Part shown: one piece after another, positions 43,633 through 49,979 of the stretch
How the letters are laid out: each line of letters begins with the position of its first letter
Position numbering within the stretch: the stretch's first letter is position 1
NCBI GenBank assembly: GCA_020027875.1
Contig: JAHRHA010000034.1
Coordinates: forward strand, 1 to 49,979
Reading direction: 5' to 3'
From: Micromonosporaceae bacterium
Lineage (GTDB): Bacteria; Actinomycetota; Actinomycetes; Mycobacteriales; Micromonosporaceae
Length of the DNA stretch: 49,979 nucleotides
Program-made: the position numbers and the translations under genes
The notes under the pieces: model-generated
Seen by the model: only the letters and a program-made list of their open reading frames with translations
What the model was told of the DNA's origin: nothing
Databases searched by the model: none

Positions 43633-44445
43633 TCACTGCTGGGGTCCACGGCCATCGCCGCCCGCGGCGACCGCAGTGCCAATGGGTACGGCGAAACCAA
43701 TGCCGATGAACGTGCCCGCGTCCGTCGGATTGGCAAGTGCCACGACGACGCCGATCGTTTCACCCCTGGTGTTGACCAACGGGCCGCCGGAACTGCCAGG
43801 GTTCACCGCGGCGTCGAACTGGATCAGACCGGCAAGTCTCGTGCCGTCGTTACTTGTCGTGGCCCGGTTCAAGCCGGAGACCACACCCGCGGTGGCGCTG
43901 CTGGTCAGGCCCAGCTGGTTGCCGATCGCGACCACACTGTCGCCGACGGACAGCCGGCCGGAGCTGCCGAGAATGGCGGGAACCACCACGGCCGGTAGGG
44001 CGGCGGCGGCGAGTGCGGCGATGTCATTGGTCGGGTCGGCGGCGAGGATGGTCGCCGCCGACGCAGTGCCGTCTGCAAAGGTCACCCGGATGGATCCGAC
44101 ATCGTTCACGACGTGCAGAGCCGTCAGGATGACCCCATCGGCGTTGGCGATAACTCCGGTACCGGTGGCGTGGACCCTGTTCGTGTCCGGATTCACCACT
44201 TCAATGGTGACCACCGACGGGGCGAGGGCCGCGTAGATCTCGGCTGTACTCAGCGCCTCGACGGCGGTCGCTTCAGGAGTGGCGGTCGGCAACGGGTGCG
44301 GCGAGTCGGCGGAACCCCAGCGGAAGGACACGATCGCGGTGAGTACGAGCGCCCCAACCATGGCGGCCCCGATCACCACAGTGCGGCGCTGCCGAGGCAG
44401 CGTCGGTACTCCTTCGTCGATCGCGAGGCCGCCTGGCGCGGTCAT
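43633..44445 (-). CDS. membrane-anchored S1C serine protease (HtrA-like, no PDZ)
   Basis: 270 residues. A short cytoplasmic N-terminus and one membrane helix (about 23-41) are followed by an extracytoplasmic trypsin-like domain. The triad is visible as H111 (LTALHVVND), D141 (ADPTNDIAAL) and S219 (NPGSSGGPLV). It ends soon after the protease domain, so no PDZ domain is present, unlike typical DegP/HtrA. ATG 44445 is used. It precedes the MoxR gene by 24 bases and is probably in the same operon, suggesting a role in envelope protein quality control or signal cleavage. Confidence 0.85.
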   Translation of the reverse strand: MTAPGGLAIDEGVPTLPRQRRTVVIGAAMVGALVLTAIVSFRWGSADSPHPLPTATPEATAVEALSTAEIYAALAPSVVTIEVVNPDTNRVHATGTGVIANADGVILTALHVVNDVGSIRVTFADGTASAATILAADPTNDIAALAAAALPAVVVPAILGSSGRLSVGDSVVAIGNQLGLTSSATAGVVSGLNRATTSNDGTRLAGLIQFDAAVNPGSSGGPLVNTRGETIGVVVALANPTDAGTFIGIGFAVPIGTAVAAGGDGRGPQQ

Positions 44446-44563
44446 CCTCAACCGACCGCAGCGTGATCGAGGCTCCCGGGTGGGGGCATGGCACCAAGAT
44501 AGCTGCACTTCCTGTGAGTTCGGTATGAGTCAGCACGCGACCGGGCGCAAGGCTACTGCGAGC

Positions 44564-47122
44564 TCATAGGTCAGTGGTGGGCGGCGTGGTGACGCATGCG
44601 GTCCACCTTGTGCCGCCGGACTGGCCGCCGGCTGTGGCGGAGGCCGAGCCATCCACCGTACCGTCCCCGTTCGTGGGGAGGTCCTGGGTCTGCGACAGAC
44701 TGCCAGCGGTGAACGAGAATGACACGGACCCGCTGCCGGGGCCGGTGATGTCGTAATACAGCACCACATCCATCGGTGCGCTGGCAACGACCGCGACCTC
44801 GATCCTAACGGTGCAGTCGATGATCGACTTGATCATCAGGGTCACCGACATGACCTCGGGCGCGGGAGTGGTTGGCGGTGGTGAGGTCGTGGGCGGCGGC
44901 GTGGTGGGTGCAGGCAATGTGGATGCCGAGACCGGGCTGCTCGGGAGGGACTCGTTGCCGGCCGCGTCGACCGCGCTGACGGTGTAGCCGTACGGAGTCG
45001 CCGCGGTCAGGCCCTGGTCGGTGAAGCTCGTGCCGGGCACCTCGTCGACCTGGACGACACCGCGGTACACCCGGTACATGGTCACCCCGATGTTGTCGGT
45101 TGAGGCCATCCATGAGACGTCGATCGTGCTCGAACTCGTGCCGACTGCACCGACGCCGCCCGGGATCGACGGCGGCGTCGTGTCCGGTGCGGCCAGGGTC
45201 GCCACCGTGATCGCATTGCTGTCTGCCGAGGCGTTGTTGGAGGTGTCGAACGCGCGGACCTTGTACGTGTGTGAGGTTGCCGCGCCCAGTCCGGTGTCGG
45301 TGTAGCCCGCCTGGGCGACATTCGCGATCAGTGCAGCGTCGCGGTAAACCTCGTAGCCGGCGACGCCGACGTTGTCGTGCGAGGCAGACCAGGCCAGCAC
45401 GATCTTTGTGGTGCTCTTGCCGGTGGAGCGGAGGTTGGCGGGGATGGACGGCGGCGACACGTCCGGCTCTTTGAGCGTCGTGGCGGTCACCGGCACGCTG
45501 GTGGCGGATACGTTGCCGGCGGCGTCGAACGCGGCCACCGCGTACTGGTACCTGGTCTGGGTCTGCAGGCCCCTGTCGGTGAAGCCCGGCTCGTACGTCG
45601 TACCGACCTTCGTGCCGTTGCGGACCACGATGTAGCCGGCGACCTCGACGTCGTCGACCGAAGCGGCCCAGTTGATCGACACGGCCGAGACCGACCGCCC
45701 CGTGACGCGTAGGCCGGCTGGCTTTGCGGGCTTCGTGGTGTCGGCACCGGGTCCGGACGTGCTGGGGACCGGCACGGTCGGGCCGGGTACGACGATCGGC
45801 TGGTGCGAGTTCGTCGTGACCGCCGTCGGCGACTCATCGCGTTGCCCGAACGCCGTGGTGACGGCGAGCGCCGTGCCCGCCGCGAGAAGGACAAGCACCG
45901 CGGCGGCGATGAGAATCCGGGTCATCCGGTTGGCGCTCGCGCGGTGCGACGACTCTTCCGGCGTCGGCCACGCCGTGGGCTCGGCGGCCACCGAGGGCGC
46001 AGGCGCGGTCGCGATCAGGACCGACGTGTCGCCCGCCGTGCCCGCCCTCGGGAAGGTGCTGCGTTGATCGCCTCCGGCGACGGCTACGGCGGCGAACGGA
46101 GAGACCGGTGCGGCAACCGGGCTGCTCGGACGCGGCGTCGCGCAGCTTGAGCTCATTGACGGCGCTGCGTAGCTCGGGGTAGTCGGAATCGTGGCGTACG
46201 TCGGGCTTGCTACGGGAGCCGCGGAGGCCGGCGTGAGCTCGCCCAGGCGTTCGTACACAGGCGCGAGTGGCAAACCTATCGGTAGCCGAGACAGCCTCCG
46301 CCGCAGCAGCGCGTGTCCGGTGTCGTACCAGACTGACCCGAATGCAGTGAACGCCAGGATATCCATCTGCTGCAGGGCGGCGCGGGCGTCAACCGGACGG
46401 GTCTGCGGATCGACCGCGAGGCCGAAGGCCATGAGCACCCGCGTCTGATGCGGCGCGAGTTCCAATCGGATCCCGGCAATCGCGGCATCCGGCGTCTGCC
46501 CAGAACGACCCAGGCTCGCGCCGCCCGTACCCTGCGGTGGCTGCCCGCTGAGGCACTCGAACAGGATGGCGGTCGCGGCATAGACGTCGGACGCCGGCGT
46601 GGGCTGCCCACCGGTCCAGAGTTCCGGCGCCGCGTATGTCGGGTTCGGCGGTTTATGGTTCGGCGGGGTGAGCCCGACGTCGACGACCTTGACATTGCCG
46701 GCGGCGTCGATCAGCACATTCTCGGGCTTCAGTGCGCGGTGTACGAGACCGCGGCTGTGCACTTCACGCACGCCCAGCAGGGCACCCTTGATGACGTAGA
46801 CCGCGGCCTGTGGCTCCAGCGGGCCAGTCTTGTCGAGGATGCGGCGCAGCGAAACGCCGTCGACCAGCTCAGAGACCACGGCAGCGGTGCCGCCGCGCTC
46901 GACCAACTCGTAGACGTTCGCCACCTGGGGGTGCTCGATGAGGCCAAGCACGGCGACCTCACCGCGGTATCGCACAAGGAAATCGGGCGATTCATACACT
47001 TCCCGGGCCAGATACCGAATCGCCACCGTGGCGCCAGTTGCTGAGTCCCGAGCGCTCACGACCACGCCGGTAGATCCGCGACCCACTAGGGCCAACGGCT
47101 CGTACCCCTCGATAGCCCACAC
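44564..47122 (-). CDS. receptor-like pseudokinase with three extracellular FN3 domains
   Basis: 852 residues from GTG 47122 (TTG 47128 possible). A Ser/Thr-kinase-like domain (about 5-260) keeps the glycine loop (VGRGSTGVV) and APE (165-167). The beta-3 Lys is Arg36 (VAIRYL), the HRD Asp is Ala130 (HRALKPEN), and DFG reads DVG (148-150). A Pro/Ser-rich juxtamembrane region leads to one membrane helix (402-424). Outside are three FN3 repeats (about 462-735; AGYxVxRxGxxV-type) and a Pro/Thr linker before a C-terminal beta domain. Catalysis is therefore unlikely; it may bind nucleotide or partners and sense an extracellular ligand. The operon with the protease and MoxR set begins 118 bases downstream. 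Confidence 0.85.
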   Translation of the reverse strand: MWAIEGYEPLALVGRGSTGVVVSARDSATGATVAIRYLAREVYESPDFLVRYRGEVAVLGLIEHPQVANVYELVERGGTAAVVSELVDGVSLRRILDKTGPLEPQAAVYVIKGALLGVREVHSRGLVHRALKPENVLIDAAGNVKVVDVGLTPPNHKPPNPTYAAPELWTGGQPTPASDVYAATAILFECLSGQPPQGTGGASLGRSGQTPDAAIAGIRLELAPHQTRVLMAFGLAVDPQTRPVDARAALQQMDILAFTAFGSVWYDTGHALLRRRLSRLPIGLPLAPVYERLGELTPASAAPVASPTYATIPTTPSYAAPSMSSSCATPRPSSPVAAPVSPFAAVAVAGGDQRSTFPRAGTAGDTSVLIATAPAPSVAAEPTAWPTPEESSHRASANRMTRILIAAAVLVLLAAGTALAVTTAFGQRDESPTAVTTNSHQPIVVPGPTVPVPSTSGPGADTTKPAKPAGLRVTGRSVSAVSINWAASVDDVEVAGYIVVRNGTKVGTTYEPGFTDRGLQTQTRYQYAVAAFDAAGNVSATSVPVTATTLKEPDVSPPSIPANLRSTGKSTTKIVLAWSASHDNVGVAGYEVYRDAALIANVAQAGYTDTGLGAATSHTYKVRAFDTSNNASADSNAITVATLAAPDTTPPSIPGGVGAVGTSSSTIDVSWMASTDNIGVTMYRVYRGVVQVDEVPGTSFTDQGLTAATPYGYTVSAVDAAGNESLPSSPVSASTLPAPTTPPPTTSPPPTTPAPEVMSVTLMIKSIIDCTVRIEVAVVASAPMDVVLYYDITGPGSGSVSFSFTAGSLSQTQDLPTNGDGTVDGSASATAGGQSGGTRWTACVTTPPTTDL

Positions 47123-47661
47123 GATCAAACGCCCCCGGCCCCGACGTCCAAACCGGCCCCGCAGTCGCCCATCCCTTCGCCGCGGGTCCGTTCACTCCGC
47201 GGGTCAGCGTTGGTCGGTTGCGACGTTGCGGCCACGGCCGACCGTTCAGCCTTGTCGGCCCATCGGCCGATCGCCAGCCTGTGACGAACGCCGACCGCTG
47301 GCGGATGCCGCGACAGCGGCTCGACCCAGCTCGTGACCCGCGGCTTCTTCGTCCACGACGTCACCTCCCATTGACCTTCACCGTGGCGCTTACCGATGTT
47401 GTGCAAGGTCCTGCGGTGATCGGACAAGCACAAAGCATCGGCACTATCGTCGACAACGACTAACCCTCGCCGGAGGTGCTGGTCCGTGAGCAGCCTGACG
47501 TGAATGAGAACCAATCGGTGCTGTTTTGCCTGGTCAAGTAAACCTTCGTCGGGAGTGCGTGCAGGGTCACGGAATGGCGTGAATGCTTCAATGCCAATCA
47601 GCCAGGTGCCCGACGTGGACATGCGTGCGGCTAGGTCGGGATCACGGCCGAAGGAGTCGTC
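47123..47661. other. gene-poor interval with a decayed coding remnant
   Basis: These 539 bases lie between the divergent starts of the pseudokinase and the MmcQ/YjbR gene. Frames spanning the interval on both strands do not look like real proteins. The one recognisable piece is a Calx-beta-like remnant on the plus strand at 47379-47541. Promoters for the flanking genes must lie here, but no confident -35/-10 pair was found. Confidence 0.5.
47379..47541 (+). pseudogene. Calx-beta domain remnant
   Basis: The plus-strand frame reads TFTVALTDVVQG, then IGTIVDND, directly before a TAA at 47461-47463. The same frame continues past that stop with PSPEVLVR and PDVNENQSVLFCLVK to a second TAA at 47539-47541. 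The order (strand, GTIVDND, then a new VNEN-type strand) is that of linked Calx-beta repeats in large adhesin-like proteins. No start or upstream coding part is visible. It is most likely the eroded end of a cell-surface protein gene. Confidence 0.4.
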
Positions 47662-48021
47662 ATGACCAGGAATGCGTTGCTGGCCTACTGCCTGGACAAG
47701 CCCGGTGCGTGGCAGGACGAGCCCTGGGAGGGCGACATCGTGGTGAAAGTTGGTCCCAAGATCTTCGCGTTCCTAGGGTCGGAGTCGGAGTCTGGATCCG
47801 CGGTCGGGGTCAAGTGCGGCGCGACCCGAGAGGCGGCCGATGAGTGGCTGCTGCGCTATCCGGACGACGCCTGGGTCATGGCCTACATCGGACGGTCCGG
47901 TTGGAACACCTTACGGACCGACGGCGCAATCCCCGACGACGAGTTGCTCGAGGCGGTCGACGCGTCCTACGACGCCGTCGTCCGCAAGCTGCCCAAGAAG
48001 GACCGCCCAACCGAGCCCTGA
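47662..48021 (+). CDS. MmcQ/YjbR family protein
   Basis: 119 residues of the MmcQ/YjbR fold: YCLDKPGAWQDEPWEGDIVVKVG at the N-terminus (cited in part), KIFAFLG, AADEWLLRYPDD, and WNTLRTDGAIPDDELLEAV near the end. Members are often annotated as DNA-binding because of a CyaY-like fold, but the function is not settled. ATG 47662 has AAGGAG at 47651-47656. Its stop is 2 bases from the stop of the convergent TetR gene. Confidence 0.9.
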   Translation: MTRNALLAYCLDKPGAWQDEPWEGDIVVKVGPKIFAFLGSESESGSAVGVKCGATREAADEWLLRYPDDAWVMAYIGRSGWNTLRTDGAIPDDELLEAVDASYDAVVRKLPKKDRPTEP

Positions 48022-48023
48022 GT

Positions 48024-48665
48024 TCACGCTCCGCCCAAGGGCACAGGAGTTTCACTCCGGGTGGGCCACTGGCGGAAGGCGCTGTCCAGCGCCGCCACCA
48101 GCTGTGCAAACGAACGGTCGATGTCTTGCGGGAGACCAAAGCCGCCGGCGCTCTCCAGTACGACGAAGCCGTGTAGCGCGCTGCGCAACGTCCTAGCCGC
48201 GTCGACAGCGTCGTCGGCGGCGAGTCCATAGCCGTGGAGTACCGCGAAGATCGTGCCGACCGCACGCTCACCGGCCGCGACGTGCTCCGGATCGTCGGGG
48301 TCGGGCACGCGCTGGGTCGCCGCGTAGCGGCCGCGGTGGCGGCGGGCGTAGTCGCGGTAGGCGTTCGCCCCCGCGCGTACCGCGTCGTCGCGGGCCCGGC
48401 CTGCTGTCGCGGCGCTGAGCACCGCGGCGAGTTTCGCGGTGGCCAGCGCCGACAACTTCTGCAACAGTCCATCCAGCCCTCGGATGTGCTTGTACAGGCT
48501 GGGCAAAGCGACGCCCAGCCGCTGCGCGACCATGGCGAGGGTGAGCCGCTCGAGCCCCACCTCGTCGGCGATCCGCGCGGCCTCCTCGAGCCCCGGCGCG
48601 GACCTATCGGACGGGCTCCTTGCGCGGCGTCGGCACGGCGAGCGGGAGCGAAGCCAGGTAGGCAT
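48024..48665 (-). CDS. TetR-family regulator with atypical 5' end
   Basis: Up to 213 residues. The DNA-binding domain (EEAARIADEVGLERLTLAMVAQRLGV, shown in pieces: ARIADEVGLERL; LGVALPSLYKHI) and a TetR C-terminal domain of the WHG type (HGYGLAADDAVDAARTLRSA; HGFVVLE) are clear. The usual few residues and start before the first helix are missing: the only in-frame ATG (48665) lies 62 bases inside the excisionase-like gene, giving an Arg-rich leader unlike the family. Either that start is used, or the true 5' end was lost when the overlapping gene arrived. Target unknown. Confidence 0.75.
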   Translation of the reverse strand: MPTWLRSRSPCRRRARSPSDRSAPGLEEAARIADEVGLERLTLAMVAQRLGVALPSLYKHIRGLDGLLQKLSALATAKLAAVLSAATAGRARDDAVRAGANAYRDYARRHRGRYAATQRVPDPDDPEHVAAGERAVGTIFAVLHGYGLAADDAVDAARTLRSALHGFVVLESAGGFGLPQDIDRSFAQLVAALDSAFRQWPTRSETPVPLGGA

Positions 48666-49008
48666 TGAGGTCGGAGGTCCGGACCAGCCGCGACCGACCG
48701 ATCTTCACGCTCGGGATCTGTCCTGTGCTGATCAACTTGCCGGTCGAGGAGCGGCCCTTCTTGATGATGCGCGCGACCTCCACGACCTTGAGCAGCGTGT
48801 CGACTGGCAGCGACGTAACCGGCGCGACGTCAGATGCGGCCGCGCGGTTCAGCATGTCCACAATGGCCGTTTCGCCCGGGATACGTCGCGGCAACGGGGC
48901 CGCCGCATTGCGCTGTACTGCTGCCACGGCCACCTGCCGTGCGCGGATTGCTGTCTCGATGTGTGCGAACGTGCCCGGGTGTACCGGCGCCGATGCGTTT
49001 CTCCCCAT
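48604..49008 (-). CDS. excisionase-like helix-turn-helix protein
   Basis: 134 residues. The C-terminal half has a MerR/Xis-type HTH: LLKVVEVARIIKKGRSSTGK then LISTGQIPSVKIGRSRLV and RTSDLNAYLASL, as in excisionase-family DNA-binding proteins. The N-terminal 65 residues (IETAIRARQVAVAAVQRN) are helical and unassigned. Its 3' end overlaps the TetR frame. Such proteins occur in integrative elements and also as free-standing regulators; no integrase or attachment site is visible nearby. Confidence 0.75.
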   Translation of the reverse strand: MGRNASAPVHPGTFAHIETAIRARQVAVAAVQRNAAAPLPRRIPGETAIVDMLNRAAASDVAPVTSLPVDTLLKVVEVARIIKKGRSSTGKLISTGQIPSVKIGRSRLVRTSDLNAYLASLPLAVPTPRKEPVR

Positions 49009-49122
49009 GCGGGCTCAACGAGCGCCGTATGAGTCGGGTCGCGGTTAAAACTCATTCACATGGAGGAATGTGGTCGCCCCCCGCTATGCGCCGCGGAGGC
49101 CGGCCTCAGGCAGGATGGCGGC

Positions 49123-49788
49123 GTGACGGAGAACGGGTTGGCGGCGGTGCTCTTCGACATGGACGGCACCCTCGTCGACAGCGAAAAGGTGTGGGACGTC
49201 GGCCTTCGGGAACTCGCGGCCCGCTACGGCGGCGCGCTCTCGGACGAGGCCAGGCTCGCGATGGTGGGGACCGACTCGCTGGCGACCATGAAGATCCTGC
49301 ACGCGGACCTTGGTCAGTCGTGGCGGGACCCCATCGAGGGCGCCGACTGGCTCGACGCAAGGGTGCTCGGGCTCTTCGCCGGCGGACTTGAGTGGCTCCC
49401 CGGAGCACGGGAACTGGTCACCGCGGTCCGCGCATCGGGACTCAAGACGGCTCTCGTCACCAACACCAGACGCTCCCTCGTCGACGTCGCCCTCGACACA
49501 CTGGGCGCCCACAACTTCGATGCTCTCGTGTGCGGAGACGAGGTGCTCCGAGCCAAGCCCGACCCGGCCCCATACCTCGCGGCCGCAGCGGCGCTGGGCG
49601 TTGACCCGACCGGGTGTGTCGCCATCGAGGACTCACCGGCCGGCGTGGTGAGCGCTCGCGCGGCCGGGTGCGCGGTGATAGCCGTGCCGCACGACGTGGC
49701 CCTGGTTGACGTGGACGCTCTCGTCCTGGCCAGCCTGCTCGAAGTCGACCTGCCCGTCCTCCACCGGCTCGTCAGCGATCTTGGGTGA
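49123..49788 (+). CDS. HAD-family phosphatase
   Basis: 221 residues starting at GTG 49123 (VTENGLAAVLFDMDG). HAD motif I is FDMDGTLVDS, motif II is the Thr of LVTNT, motif III the Lys in LRAKPDP, and motif IV EDSPAG. The alpha-helical cap after motif I is of the beta-phosphoglucomutase/phosphoglycolate phosphatase type. The substrate cannot be told. The frame is open upstream to 49060, but the family starts just before motif I. It is divergent from the excisionase-like gene. Confidence 0.88.
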   Translation: MTENGLAAVLFDMDGTLVDSEKVWDVGLRELAARYGGALSDEARLAMVGTDSLATMKILHADLGQSWRDPIEGADWLDARVLGLFAGGLEWLPGARELVTAVRASGLKTALVTNTRRSLVDVALDTLGAHNFDALVCGDEVLRAKPDPAPYLAAAAALGVDPTGCVAIEDSPAGVVSARAAGCAVIAVPHDVALVDVDALVLASLLEVDLPVLHRLVSDLG

Positions 49789-49925
49789 TTCTCGGGCGTC
49801 GGGCTCGATCGGCGCGCTGGGGTGGCCAAATGAGCCCCCAAGATTCGCTCGATCATGAGCTGACCGTCACGAAACAGCGCCGATCATGACCTCCAGAGGC
49901 CGTTTCGAAATCGGCGGCTGAGGGC

Positions 49926-49963
49926 GTGTCCGGGTGGGGCGTGCCACGCCGGGGGGTGGACAC
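49926..49963. repeat. nested inverted repeat near the window end
   Basis: GTGTCC (49926-49931) and GGACAC (49958-49963) enclose a second stem, GGCGTG-C-CACGCC. The structure lies about 140 bases after the HAD phosphatase stop in otherwise non-coding sequence. There is no T-tract. It may be a terminator, but the arms are short. Confidence 0.35.
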
Positions 49964-49979
49964 CAGGCCACGGGCCGCG

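Noticed and set aside
47125..47622. A 165-codon minus-strand frame in the gap beside the pseudokinase
   Set aside because: No recognisable domain and no convincing ribosome-binding site; a better explanation for part of the interval is the plus-strand Calx-beta remnant.

Overview
The window is from a high-GC actinomycete, probably an aerobic soil-type chemo-organotroph. The best lineage evidence is a mycothiol ligase gene (mshC) set among genes found almost only in Actinomycetes (DUF3090, SCO1664 family, DUF5703, an MSMEG_4193-type phosphatase, PAC2) and an F420-dependent (LLM) oxidoreductase. The genus cannot be fixed from the sequence alone. Many starts are GTG, and tightly coupled overlaps (ATGA, GTGA, TGATG) are common.

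Layout. (1) 1-5047: end of an unknown gene, a DUF4241-like protein, then a xylose module with a ROK repressor (xylR, minus) divergent from xylA-xylB across a short AT-rich promoter gap. (2) 5055-7207: a two-gene minus-strand unit encoding a small helical protein and a large WXG100-like/RTX/zinc-metallopeptidase (M91-like) protein, which looks like a type VII-exported effector. (3) 7336-19241: a conserved actinobacterial housekeeping block (M20 peptidase, hypothetical, DUF5703, LLM, uppP, phosphatase, DUF3090, SCO1664, mshC), interrupted before its usual PAC2 gene by a G1 glutamic peptidase, a GntR/UTRA regulator and an alanine-type aminotransferase. A 28-bp-arm inverted repeat lies between uppP and the phosphatase. 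(4) 19333-23626: metH, then a vapBC toxin-antitoxin pair with its own inverted-repeat operator.

(5) 23846-39529: an aerobic carbon monoxide dehydrogenase (CODH) island. It holds an XdhC/CoxI maturation factor, coxD (MoxR ATPase), coxE (VWA), two small uncharacterised genes (one GIY-YIG-like) and a LysR regulator. It has TWO divergent structural gene sets: coxM1-S1-L1 (minus) and coxM2-S2-L2-G (plus). CoxL2 carries the canonical form I loop AYRCSFR. CoxL1 has AYSCSFR and a 33-bp tandem duplication at its 5' end. Downstream of coxG, in the same direction, lie five tiny single-pass membrane proteins and a DUF1059 protein, apparently a membrane module for the CODH and the best candidate here for an undescribed system.

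(6) 39526-47122 (minus): an operon of a membrane S1C serine protease, a second MoxR ATPase, a DUF58 protein and two VWA membrane proteins. It lies downstream of a receptor-like protein whose kinase domain lacks both the catalytic Asp and the ATP-binding Lys (a pseudokinase) and which has three extracellular FN3 domains. (7) 47123-49979: a decayed Calx-beta fragment, an MmcQ/YjbR protein, a TetR regulator with an odd 5' end overlapping an excisionase-like HTH gene, and a HAD phosphatase. No tRNA, rRNA, CRISPR array or intact insertion sequence was recognised.

How parts cooperate: xylA and xylB feed xylose to the pentose phosphate pathway. CODH would oxidise CO and pass electrons to quinone at the membrane, with CoxD/CoxE and XdhC maturing the Mo-Cu centre and CoxG plus the small membrane proteins likely docking the enzyme. 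The second MoxR/VWA operon may be a separate envelope chaperone system or an envelope stress system coupled to the neighbouring pseudokinase.
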